Origin: Kuschelorhynchus macadamiae
Lineage: Eukaryota; Arthropoda; Insecta; Coleoptera; Curculionidae
Assembly: GCA_030620095.1 (NCBI GenBank)
Contig: JAUTXW010001311.1
Coordinates: forward strand, 1,301,501 to 1,365,500
Length of the DNA: 64,000 nucleotides
Direction: 5' to 3'
Below are positions 23,530 to 34,200 of the stretch, piece after piece. Position numbers and translations under genes: made by a program. Numbering within the stretch: position 1 is the stretch's first letter; every line of letters begins with the position of its first letter. The notes below the pieces were generated by a model. That model was given only the letters and a program-made list of their open reading frames with translations, was not told the origin of the DNA and made no database searches.

Positions 23530-26500
23530 ATGGCTGGTAATTATATAGTTAATGTTCCAAGATTGAAAGGACGAGAGAACTATGGGGATTGGGCGTTTGC
23601 TGTGGAGAACTATCTGGTTTTAGAGGGTCTATCTAAATGCATATCATAAGTTGTAGCTGACGATGACGCCAAGGCCAAAGCAAAACTTATCTTAAAAATT
23701 GACACGTCACTTTATGTTCATATTAAAGATGCAAAAACGACTTTAGAATTATGGAATAAATTGAAGACGTTGTTTGACGATAAGGGTTTTGCAAGAAAGA
23801 TTAATTTGTTAAGATGTTTAATTTCCTTGCGTTAGGAAAATTGTGATTCTATGACAAATTATGTCAATCAAGTTGTCGAAACAGGCCAGAAACTACGAGG
23901 TACAGGTTTCGATATTAATGATGAATGGATTGGTTCACTTTTGTTAGCCGGATTGCCAGATAAGTTTCAACCCATGATTATGGCAATTGAACACTCAGGG
24001 ATTGCCATTACAACGGATTCGATTAGAACTAAACTATTGGATATGGAAATAGATGTCAGTAGCAGTGGAAGTGCGTTTGCCGGTAAACAGGATTGGCGTG
24101 ATAACCGAAACGCTAATAAAAATCTGAAATCGGGCTCGAATGTCAATAAACAGATAAAATCTTATAAATGTAAACAAATTGGACACTTTCAGAAAAAATG
24201 CCCGAATAAGGATAATAAAGATACTGGTAAACAGAAGACTTCAAACGCTTTTAGTGTAGTTTTTCTGAACGGATCATTCAATAAATTCGATTGGTTTATT
24301 GACTCTGGTGCTAGTGTACATCTGACTGCAAATAAAGAGTGGCTGGAGAATATAGAAAGCTCAGCGAATATATCACAAATTATGGTGGCTAATAAGACAA
24401 ATGTTCCTGTTATTTGTTCGGGTGATGTAAATTTAACGACTGTTGTTGGACATGATAGTTACGAAATAACTGTTAAAAATGTGTTGTGTGTTCCCCAATT
24501 GGCAACGAATTTATTATCGGTAAGTCAACTGATAAGAAATGTTAACAGTGTTAAGTTTATGAATAATAGCTGTCAGATTTTCAATAACCAAAATAATTTA
24601 GTTGGAACAGCTGATTTAAAGGATGGGGTATATAAGCTAAACACATTGACTGTTGATACGTGTTTATTATCGACGAAATCGGTTATTTCAGGAGAAGTTT
24701 GGCATCGTCGTTTTGGGCACCTTAATAGTGCTTACCTGAATAAAATGAAGGATGGTATTGTCGAGGGACTTAATTATCCAGGTGTTCTAGATATAGGGCA
24801 GAAAAATTGTGAAATATGCTGCGAGGGTAAACAACCTAGATTACCATTTAAGAATAAGGGTCACAGGGCTAAAGATATTTTGGAAATAGTACATACAGAT
24901 GTATGTGGTCCAATGAACACTGTGTCTCTTGGAGGATCAAAATATTTCATAATTTTTGAGGATGACTTTAGCCGTATGGTTTTTGTTTATTTTGTAAAGA
25001 CAAAAGACTAAGTGTTTGATTGTTTCAAAAATTTTAAAAACATGGTCGAAAATCAACAAGGCAAAAAGATTAAGATCTTGAGATCAGACAATGGGGGAGA
25101 GTTTTGTAACAGGGAGTTAGACAAATTTTTAAAAACCTGTGGAATTATCCAACAAAAAACAAACCCATATACGCCTGAACAAAATGGAATGGCAGAACGG
25201 ATAAATAGGACTGTAGTTGAAAAATCTAAGTGTATGCTGTTTGATGCGAACCTTGAACAGAAATTTTGGGCAGAAGCAGTTCACACTGCAGTCTATTTAC
25301 GAAACCGGTCATTAGCTTCTGGAATTGATAAAACTCCATTCGAACTGTGGACAGGCAGGGTGCCTGATGTGAGAAATCTCAGAATTTTTGGCAGCACAGT
25401 AATGGTACATGTTTCCAAAGAAAAACGCTTAAAATGGGACAAGAAGGCTGTTAAATGTATTTTAGTAGGGTACGATGATGAAATTAAAGGTTATCGAGTA
25501 TATAATGCTACGAAAAATACAATATTTACGAGTCGAGATGTGACCATAATGAAAAATATCAAAGATAAAGAGAACATCATGGTGAACAGTATAGCAAACA
25601 CAGAAGCAGATAATAATGACCTAATATCAGTTCCAGTGGGAGATCATGTTATAAATGGAATAATTGAGGATTACTTACTCTCTAATAGCCCAGGTGAACT
25701 TTGGAAGAATGCTGTCAGTAATGACAGTGATGATTCGTCTCCTGATGAAGAGGTTCCTATTGTATTAAGAAGATCTGAGAGAGTGCGAAAACCAAGAAAT
25801 TTTGAAAATGGTTTTAATTGCATTTACTCAGAAAATTCTGATGTGAACACTGATCCGGAAACTGTTAAAGAGGCTTTATCACAACCTGATAGTGACCAGT
25901 GGAAAAGGGCAATGGAAGAAGAGCTGCAATCTTTCGAGGAAAACCAAGCATGGGAGCTAGTTGACATTCCTCAAGAACAGACAATTGTGCAGTGCAAGTG
26001 AGTGTTTAAAAAGAAAATTGATTGTGAAAACAAAGTGCGGTACCGTGCTAGGTTAGTTGCGAAGAGTTTTTCCCAAAAACCAGGTATCGATTTTGATGAA
26101 ACCTTTTCACCTGTTGTAAGACATTCCACCCTTAGATTGTTAATAGCCTTATCTGTGAAATTAGAATTAGATATCATACATTTAGATGTTACCACGGCTT
26201 TTTTGAATGGCATTCTAGAAGAAAATGTTTTTATGTTGTTACCAGAGGGATTTAAAACTCATGATAAAAATAAAATTTTGAAATTGAATAAAGCTGTCTA
26301 TGGACTTAAGCAGTCTGCTAGGGCATGGCACATAAAAGTTGACGTTGTTCTTAAGAATTTAGGTTATAAGAAATCTGATCATGAACCTTGTTTGTTTACT
26401 AAGAGCAGAGGTAATTTGTTGACTTTTATAACAGTACACGTTGATGATTTTTTTTATTTTTTCCAATGATAAGATCGAAACAAATAATTTAAAACTTGAG

Positions 26501-27388
26501 TTAGGGCAACATTTTAAGATTAAGGACTTAGGGCAAGTTAAGCAATGTCTCGGTATGAGAGTTAGTATTGATAAAAACAAGAAAACGATTTTTTTAGATC
26601 AAGAGCAATATATAAATCAACTTTTAAAACGATTTAATATGTTGGATTGCAAGACTGTTTGTACGCCTATGGAAGTCAATGTAAATCTTACAAAAACAGA
26701 AAAGCCATGTAACACGGAATTGCCATATCAGCAACTGATCGGTTCTTTGATGTATCTCGCTGTTTTGACTAGACCTGATATAGCATTTTCGGTAAGTTAT
26801 CTGAGTCAATTTAATAATTGTTTCGACGAAACTCACTGGAAACAAGCTAAGCGCGTTTTAAGATATTTAAAACACACTAAGCATTATGGATTAAAGTTTT
26901 GTAAAGATAATACGGAATTAGAAGGTTTTGCTGACGCAGATTGGGCTGCAAACTCGAATGGTCGCAAATCATACACAGGATATTGTTTTAAACTTTGTGG
27001 TTCCGTAATATCATGGGAATGTAGAAAACAAAAGACTGTAGCGCTATCAAGCACTGAGGCAGAATACATGGCGGTCTCAAAAGCTACAAAAGAGGCTATT
27101 TACTTAAGAAGTTTAATAGCTGAGTTAACAGAAGTTGTTAATTGTATTAGAATATTCAATGACAATCAGAGTGCAATTAAATTGTCTGCTAATTCAATGT
27201 ACCATAAAAGGACAAAACACATTGACACGCGTCATCATTTTATTGGGGATGCAATTTCTGATAACTTAGTAGAAGTTAAGTATTTAGATACAGCGAACAT
27301 GCCAGCCGATATTCTTACAAAGGGTTTGGCATCAGTTAAACATTATAAGTTTTTGAATTTATTGGGTATAACACACCCATTAAAGTAA
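23530..27388 (+). pseudogene. copia gag-pol polyprotein, five lesions
   Basis: Single long frame from ATG 23,530. Gag: MAGNYIVNVPRLKGRENY. Zinc knuckle KCKQIGHFQKKC has Ser in place of its first Cys. Protease: WFIDSGASVHLTA. Pre-integrase: VWHRRFGHLN, CEICCEGKQ. Integrase: HTDVCGP, RSDNGGEFCN, EQNGMAERINR (D, D, E). RT: HLDVTTAFLNG and HVDDFF. RNase H: GFADADWAAN, SSTEAEYMA, NDNQSAIKL, KHIDTRHHF. Lesions: TAA 23,647; TAG 23,833; TAA 25,009; TGA 25,999; and a frameshift in the T-run near 26,450, after which 26,441-27,388 is open to the end. The copy at 38-1705 has Glu at the position of the first stop, so that stop is derived. No complete polyprotein can be made. Confidence 0.93.
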
Positions 27389-27419
27389 ATTTTTGATCAT
27401 CATTTTGTATTAGTGGGAA

Positions 27420-27590
27420 TGTTGAAATTGTATAACCCAAAATGCTGTTTGTTGTTGCGCCACTGTACTTTATATAGGCGATATTATTTTAACACATCAG
27501 CAGAAATGCTTATTGATAATTTTCTCTTATATAGTTATTAATAAAATAAGTCTGTGCTGGAAATTCAACAAGCGTGTTTCATTTTTAATA
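27420..27590 (+). repeat. copia 3' LTR
   Basis: 171 bp, 2 differences from the 5' LTR, preceded by the purine tract at 27,411-27,419 and followed by the AAAAT target duplicate. Confidence 0.92.
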
Positions 27591-27595
27591 AAAAT

Positions 27596-27781
27596 ATGGA
27601 GAGAACAAGAAGAAATCCAATGTTGTTAGTGGTACCGCGCCATGCTACCACCACGTTCAAACGATCTTTCTCTTACTATTCCTCTTTCTTGTACAATTCT
27701 TTGCCACATCATTTAAAGACTCTTACAAATATTAATACGTTTAAACATAATCTTAAAAGGTTTTATATTAGTAAAACGTAA
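27596..27781 (+). pseudogene. LINE ORF2 C terminus, after the copia insertion
   Basis: Continues the ORF2 broken at 23,265: MERTRRNPMLLVVPRHATTT, SFLYNSLPHHLKTL and ending RFYISKT at the natural stop 27,779-27,781. The WN/YNSLP motif is the usual LINE C-terminal signature. Confidence 0.85.
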
Positions 27782-28077
27782 AATTTCTGCTTAATCCTCT
27801 CTAGTCTGTTCTGGCCATATATCTTTTTATATGGGTATCTTTTTGTATACATACTTATTTTTTTGTTATTCAACGTAGCCTATCTTGTTTTCTTACTTAA
27901 GTTAAGTAATCCTGCTTATTTAACTTTGACATTGTAGGTTAGGTATTGTTTTTTCTTTTTCCTTATTTAGTATTAGCTTTAAGAAAATTATATTGTACTG
28001 AAATTGATTGGGTTGGGCCTAAGCAGCCATTGGCTGAGCCCCGCCTTTAATAAAGACATTATTTATTTATTTATTTA
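27782..28077 (+). other. LINE 3' UTR with TTTA tail
   Basis: T-rich 3' UTR with a short GC-rich segment (GGGTTGGGCCTAAGCAGCC, about 28,010-28,028, partly self-complementary with GCCATTGGCTGAGCCCCGCC) and an AATAAAG signal before the TTTA tail. Such a hairpin could be the RT recognition site (inference). Confidence 0.6.
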
Positions 28078-28079
28078 TA

Positions 28080-29055
28080 ACAGCCGCCTTGGTCATAAAT
28101 ATTAAATTCTAGAATATAGCTTGCTATACATGTACGTTTATGAAAGTGCCTTGAAAGATACTCCGATAACCCTTTCAATCTAAATGCAAAACCCTGCATC
28201 ATAAACCAACTCGAACAGCTCTACAAACAATAAAACTATTAGCCGAAATCATAAAGTTTGGGTAATTTTACAAATGAAAGATAAACAACGAAAGCGAACG
28301 GAGGAGGCTACTAAAACCTTGATAATGGTACTTCCAGCATTTCGGGCGATAACAGCAAATGTTGTGTAACGTTTTAAAACATTGTCAGCATTAGTTGAGC
28401 TATCGAACTATGCGTGTGGTAAACACGCAAATAGGCTGACATAAAAATGGAAATTTTCGTCAATCTATTCGATTTATTCGACAGCGAATGGATAACATTT
28501 TATAAAACGAATTCTTTTAGGCGCTTTGCAAATGTTAAAAAAGCACATTCGGCGGCAGCCTCAGAGTTGTTATTATTATTTGAGTTACAGATAAAAGTCC
28601 AAAAGATAGAAAAAAGACAAAAGGAAAATAGGTATATGTAACTTTTATATATTGTTATAGATAAGGAGTGGAATAATTGAATAGAGTTTTATAGAATCAA
28701 AAAAATCTTGTTTAATTTTATTGTAATATTTACTCAATCATTCATCTTGGATATCTTAGCTACTACAGTAATGTTATAGATTAACAAGCCGTATCCTTGC
28801 TAACCCTATAGTTGGCTCTAAAGAGTGAAGCTTACAAATACGAAAAAAAATGCGACTTATGTTATAATAGCCGTACGGGGCAGTATAAAGCATCCTGATT
28901 ACGAATACCACAAGCAAAATTATCCACCACGTATAGATTTTTAATTATAAACTGCATCATTAGTTTTATTTTATTCCAAAATTTTTATATAATTTGTATT
29001 TATTTTTTTATATAAGTTTAAACAAAGAAAAAAATTAAGTTATTTTAAGGATAAC
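28080..29055. other. no gene seen
   Basis: A 64-codon ORF at 28,447 has no motif and is not considered real. No repeat family recognised. Confidence 0.5.
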
Positions 29056-29059
29056 GTTT

Positions 29060-29290
29060 TATTATTTGCAAAAAGAGGCATCAAAATACATTTATAATGA
29101 GTCTTTTGTACATAACTTTTTTGAAAATGCTGACTTTAGTTTACATTCCTGATCGCTTTCTCTCATAAGAAACCAACAATAATCCACCATCATTGCTGAA
29201 TCCCTTCTGCCTTGGTAGCGTTGATCTATTGTTAGTATATCTTGGTGGAATATTTCCCCATGCTCGTAACTAACCGCATCCAAATTTTAC
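29060..29290 (-). pseudogene. fragment of a multicopy insect gene family
   Basis: Minus-strand frame reads VSYEHGEIFHQDILTIDQRY, QGRRDSAMMVDYCWFLMRES and DQECKLKSAF. This matches the end of the larger remnant at 59.9-61.2 kb (MMRDYCWFLMRER), and I recall the motif from a widespread uncharacterised insect family. Only the C-terminal part is present and it lacks a start. Confidence 0.55.
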
Positions 29291-29456
29291 GGAAACAAAT
29301 TTTAATAAGAGTGGAAGAAGTGTATTTTAAGAGACATCCGACAGCCCATTTTTTAGTAGTTTTCGAGTAGTTCCAGAAGATTTTCGTTGTTCTCTACTTT
29401 TTTGTTTCCTAAAAACTCCGAAACAATTATTTTAAAAGACCTGCACTCAGCTAATT

Positions 29457-29885
29457 TGGGCAGGACAAGGGCAGCACTTGGGCTCACTGAGACTCATTGT
29501 GCTATCCCCTCAAGTAGACGTTCCGCTTCCTAAAAAGGAGCTCACTCCTTTTTAGGAAGGAAAGAACCCTTTCAGGTCGAGCACGTCACAGCAAAATAGT
29601 CTGGCATTGACTAAAGCGTCACAACGACAGACTAGAGGCTCGGTAGTTTCATCTACGTCAGCACAGCACAACTTGCAGGATGGATCGTTGTCGAGTCCAA
29701 TCTTATGCAGGTAATATTTCACCAGCCAGTGTCAAGTTAGATTCCCGGTAAAGGCTCTAATTTGGCCACTGTAGTTTTAGGGGTCTTTTAGACGGCGAAA
29801 AGGGCCTGATATTATGACCTTAGTCCTACTAGCTCGTGCCATTCAGCATGGAGCAATTCTAAGAGCTGGCTCCGGCCCGGTGAAA
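29457..29885 (-). pseudogene. LINE 3' end fragment (RNase H-bearing family)
   Basis: Minus-strand copy of the tail found at 17,080-17,500 and 47,720-48,130: the AATTCCATGCTGAATGGCACGAG-type block (about 29,840), the finger coding region and the 3' UTR block GCACAATG.GTC.CAGTGAGC. Contains a small perfect hairpin at 29,530-29,561 (CCTAAAAAGGAG and its inverse). No open frame. Confidence 0.65.
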
Positions 29886-30334
29886 GTAGTGTTGCTATAG
29901 TCGAATGCGGTGTTATCGTGCGGATCCAAAGGTCACCAACATTATGAATCAAATCAGAAAACACAGTGAATACCAAAATGTTGGGTGATTCTTTTATCGA
30001 GCTATTAAATCTCGATGGGCTATTTACAAATATACAAGGAGAAAGAAAATAGTTTTTTTTTATTATATTACGCAATATTATTAAGATAGCCACTTAATAT
30101 TATTTTATATATTAAATACCGAGGAACTAAATAAGAAAATTCGCTTAATATGTTTTTGGGTAAAATGTTTTGGTTGGCAAAAACAAAAATACACAAAATG
30201 GCAAGCGCCTTAATAAAGTCGGAAGGTTAATCGAATCAGTGGAACAATCAGGATATGTTTTTTTTTTGTATTGTGATAACAAAAAAAATTTATTTTGCAA
30301 AAATATTATACACACTTGTTAAAAACACAAGATA

Positions 30335-30500
30335 ATTAGTTATTACTTTACTCGCGAGATTTTTTCAGATCTTTACGTTTAAGGGTCCCTAGATGCCGGA
30401 AAACATGTTTTCTTAATTCCGTCTGTCTGTAGGTATGTCTGTCCGTCAGTCGATCTGTATTTTTCGTTAGCCCCGAGTTTCTGGTAAAGCGATTTTACCG
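30335..30500 (+). repeat. dispersed GCCAT-rich repeat family, head fragment
   Basis: Carries the family head only: TTTTTTCAGATCTTTACGTTT, GGGTCCCTAGATGCCGGAAAAC, TTCCGTCTGTCTG. It lacks the downstream ATGGCGGC units. Confidence 0.6.
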
Positions 30501-30639
30501 ATTTTTATATATCAGATTTTGTCTTATAATAAATAAAAAAATTTACTTATTTTAAACACGCTTTAAAATTGCAACAAGTATTCTATAATTATTTATTTAT
30601 TGTCTACAAAATTACAAATGTACTAAATAAGTAAGCAAA

Positions 30640-30915
30640 AAAATGATGTCAAATCTGATACAAAAAAATTTAAATTAAAATTCACTGGCTAATATCCAGG
30701 AGCCAGTGGCAAAAGCTCTGAGAATCGGTATAAGGAATGTACAGAAACTTGTGCATGAAAAGAAAATATAATTTACTTCCGAAGAAAATTAAGAAATGTA
30801 CACGAAAAAATCCAAAGGCAAAAGAGTTAAGTTGCAAAGCAAAAACGGATATTCATAATGCAATTTATGATTTATACACGTCAAAGACTAATATAATCCT
30901 TCAGAAACTTTTTAA
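30640..30915 (+). repeat. inverted copy of the transposase N-terminal coding region
   Basis: On the plus strand reads VAKALRIGIRNVQKLVHEK-like codons, LPKKIKKCTRKNPK and IHNAIYDL, matching the minus-strand gene at 31,850-32,110 with several substitutions. The two copies face each other across the catalytic domain. Confidence 0.8.
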
Positions 30916-31110
30916 TATTATAGATTAAAAAATATCACCATCACTTAAAAAGTCCCCATCTTCTGAGTCCTCCTCAAATAGCGCAATGATCATTGGTGCT
31001 ATTTCTACATCTAGAACTCGTTCTCGATTCCACCAATCCTATATTAATTTCTCCGCATGTTCCACAGATTTCTTCCAGTACTCCGGCGTAATATAATTTA
31101 ATGAATCTTG

Positions 31111-32169
31111 TCAAACAATTTTCACTTCATTTGATGTAAGACCATCGTTCACGTGTTTTTCGTAATATGATTTTGCTCCAGCCCATATTAAATCTATTGC
31201 GTTAAACTGGAAATGGTATGGCGGCAGTCGTAAAACCTCATGTCCATTTTCCCGTAATATTTCATCTATGGCATATATTGTTGGTTTTTTATTAGATTTT
31301 GCCATTAAAAGAAGTTCTAGTTTCAGCATATTCGGTAAAGGATTTTGTTTTTGTTTTATTAGCCAGTCATAAATATCACTTTTCTTCCGGGATGAAGTAG
31401 GTTGTTTATTTAAGATCCTTGAACGATAAGATGCATTGTCTAGAATGATTAAAGATGGAGCATCTAAATTTGGAATCAGTTGTTCTTTTAACCATTTTTC
31501 AAACAGTTCAAGAACAGTTGAAGAACCTGCATGCAAAATGATGAACCGTTTTCCCGTCCCACATCCCTTTTTTCTCTTGACACTTCTTACAGACTCGTCC
31601 TGCCAAGATTTCGAACCACTTCCATTAGAAAATATCCAAGTCTCGTCTAAAAATACCACTTTTCTAAATTTTGAATTAACATTTTCCGTGTATTTCTTTT
31701 AAAACTGGATACGCTGACTTGCTATATGTGGCAACTCGCATAAAAATCTTCGATTACAGTACTTTTTATATCGAAAACCCAACATTTTTATTAATTTTGA
31801 CAACGATGTTAGTCCAATTTCTGATATGCCTCGATTTTTTAAACCTTCTTTTAAAACTTGAAGGATTATATTAGTTTTTGATGTTTATAAATTGTAAATT
31901 GCATTACAAACATCCATTTTTACATTGTCACTTAATTCTTCTGTCTTTGGCTTTTTTCGTGTACATTTCTTAATCTTCTTCGGTAGTAAATTATGCTTTT
32001 TTTCATGCACAATTTTCTGCACAGTCCTTATACCGATTCCCAGAGCTTTTGCTACTGTCTCATGGATATTGGCAGGTGAATTTTCGTTTTCGTAATATTT
32101 TATTAGATTTAATACCATTTTTTTCGCTTGTGGATGCAAAAAACCCGAAAATTGTTTTCTATTACTCAT
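31111..32169 (-). pseudogene. DDE/D transposase, 81-residue second spacing (sailor-like)
   Basis: Cut-and-paste transposase of the IS630-Tc1-mariner group. The N-terminal piece from ATG 32,169 (MSNRKQFSGFLHPQAKKMVL) has a helix-turn-helix (ETVAKALGIGIRTVQKIVHE) and ends in a stop at 31,885. The catalytic piece (31,659-31,111) has VFLDETWIFSNGSGSKSW (first Asp), LIILDNASYRSR (second Asp) and RLPPYHFQFNAIDLIWAGAK, where the usual Glu is Asp. I count 81 residues between the second and third catalytic positions, close to the DD82E (sailor) branch. A frame break near 31,700-31,880 separates the halves. Confidence 0.72.
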
Positions 32170-32439
32170 TTTGTCACTGACTTGTCAATCTGACTTTAAA
32201 GTGACATCGCTCAAAGATTTTTGCAACTGCTGATATTATATGTTTATCCTCTTTTTTCATATGAAAATATCATAAGTCTATCTAATTCATCTTCCAGATT
32301 TTAGGCGGAGGATATGATTACACGTATCAAACTTAAAAAGTTTGTCGTTGATAAATCGTATGGCCCGCACGATAACACTGCTTTTGACTATACCATAAAT
32401 ATTTAACGGTTATACAGAAAAAAAATGTGATTTTTATGA

Positions 32440-32613
32440 ACATGAGATGTCTCTGGATCCAAATCTCTGTTTAAACCTACCACATATACCATTAGAGGAT
32501 GATCCAGTTATATTTTGGTGCAATTTTAACTCTTCTAATTTATCTGACTTGGCAAAAAATTATCTCTCTGTTGTAGGAACTTCAGTTTCATCATAAAGGG
32601 TTTCTTTTTTAAA
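32440..32613 (+). pseudogene. hAT transposase C-terminal dimerisation domain remnant
   Basis: One frame reads LEDDPVIFWCNFNSSNLSDL then AKNYLSVVGTSVSS, a stop, RVSFLN. This is the hAT dimerisation signature (DP..FW....F..L..LA..YLS...TS..SER.FS). No upstream catalytic part was recognised, so it is a short relic. Confidence 0.6.
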
Positions 32614-32619
32614 CTAAAC

Positions 32620-34198
32620 ACCTATCCCAGCTTGTTTTTTTTTAATTCTTTGGATATATCATATTAAATAAAAACTCTTTTCCGTTCTTTTTTTTGTTAG
32701 AATATCCTATTCTTTTTTTACGAAAATATTTTATTTTTGTTAAAAAGTTGCTATTTTTGTAAATGTTTTATTTTAAACAATTTGTTTGTTTTTCTTTATG
32801 TAATAAATTAATACGTAGTTTTAAACATGAAATGTTTTATTTGAATTTTCTGTATACACTTCCGATTATATTCCTTTACCTAAAAATAACCCATAATCTA
32901 GTAATGTATTATAACAATATTTCTGGTTCTAAATAATATATTACATATATTCTGGATATTAATCAAGGAACTTGAAAAAACATTATTACAAAATACATTA
33001 CATTACAGACAATAAACAGTTTGATTACAAGAGAAGAAAAAAGATCGATCTGGGCAAATGTTTTTGTAGCTGTTTCGTATCTCTAGTATTTACTAGAAAC
33101 ATCGGGTATCGAGAGCACTAGAAGCGACAATATAATTCCTGGGGGGGCTTCGATAAGTAGCTGACCCTGCGACAACTACGGGGTGTACCATATTTATCGT
33201 ATGAGAAAGAAAAAAACGAATTATTGAACAAAAGTCAGCTTTCATATAATTTGTACATTTAAGGGGTCGCGCTGAGATGAGAAGTGGTAGAATTTTTGAT
33301 GTTTTTCGTGACCCTCAAGTCTAAATATTAAACCATTATTATCGTGTGGAGTATTAACTTTTAATTAGAATTGTTTTCTTAAAAAAATAGTATGTATTAT
33401 CATTATCCCTTTCTTGGTAATTACCGTGCTTATTTTTGTGTGGAGAAAGTTTACATAGGGTAACAATAAAGCAAAGCAATATGTTTCTTGTGTAACATTT
33501 GAAGTAAAGTGGTTTTAAAATATAAAATTTGTTCAAATCTGAAAAACGTTTAACACATTGATTATTTTTATTTGTTGTAATCACAGTAGCTACTGAAAAT
33601 AACATAACAGGAAACAAATTAACAGGAGCAAAGTACTTAATTAAGTGAAACTTTTAACATAGCAATTAATGAAAGTAATTTTTTACTCCTAAAATATTTA
33701 AAAATACATTCTACAGCCTTTATATATATCATTGATCTCAACCTCATTAAGCAAAAAACTTAAACGGTGGTAGTCCAATTTATCTTCAATATCCATATAT
33801 ATATATATATTTATCCTTTAAGAAAAAAGTTTTAAAATTCTACCGGAATTCAAAAATTAATCAATCATAGGAAGTTCTATTTAATAAATAAAACTTTTTT
33901 TGCACTTCTTTTTTACCCACCTTTTTACATCAACCCGAAAATATTTCTACACGATGCACAATTGGTCACTACATAATATTTTAATATTAATCTATAAAAG
34001 ATAAAAATCGCAGTGTTGTTGACTTACCCAGTACATAGTACTTAGCTTGCTGTCAATTTATTACTTTTCTAACTAACTTACTACCTAAACCCCACCTATA
34101 TATTAATATTAATCACCGTCAGAAATAAATAAATTCGTAGAAAAACTCTATGTATTTCAAAAATCTACTATTCTAGGTAAACCTAGTTATCTTATTTA
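32620..34198. other. AT-rich stretch, no gene seen
   Basis: No supported gene or element. A short TA tract lies at 33,798-33,812. Confidence 0.55.
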
Positions 34199-34200
34199 TA

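Larger units (their letters stand above)
23266..27590 (+). mobile_element. Ty1/copia LTR retrotransposon with both LTRs
   Basis: Complete 4,325-bp element: two 171-bp LTRs differing at 2 positions, a tRNA-iMet primer site, gag-pol, a purine tract (TAGTGGGAA) before the 3' LTR, and a 5-bp AAAAT target duplication (23,261-23,265 and 27,591-27,595). It lies in the sense direction inside a LINE ORF2. The polyprotein frame has four in-frame stops and one frameshift. The LTRs start TGTTGAAATT and end TTTTTAATA, so they have TG...TA rather than TG...CA ends. Confidence 0.95.
19400..28077 (+). mobile_element. CR1/jockey-like LINE, near full length, split by a copia element
   Basis: It carries ORF1, a spacer, ORF2 (endonuclease, RT, C-terminal part) and a 3' UTR ending in a TTTA microsatellite (28,050-28,077) after AATAAAGACATT. 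ORF2 is interrupted at 23,265/27,591 by a copia element; the protein sequence resumes exactly after it (FASE before, MERTRRNPMLLV after). Without copia the LINE is about 4.35 kb. Both ORFs have frameshifts. The 5' boundary is approximate. Confidence 0.85.
30640..32170 (-). mobile_element. Tc1/mariner-superfamily transposon with long catalytic spacing, inverted N-terminal copy
   Basis: Minus-strand transposase (31,111-32,169) plus an inverted duplicate of its N-terminal coding region at 30,640-30,915. Terminal repeats and target duplication were not located. Confidence 0.7.

Noticed and set aside
28447..28641. 64-codon ORF
   Set aside because: No motif, no context and length expected by chance in AT-rich DNA.
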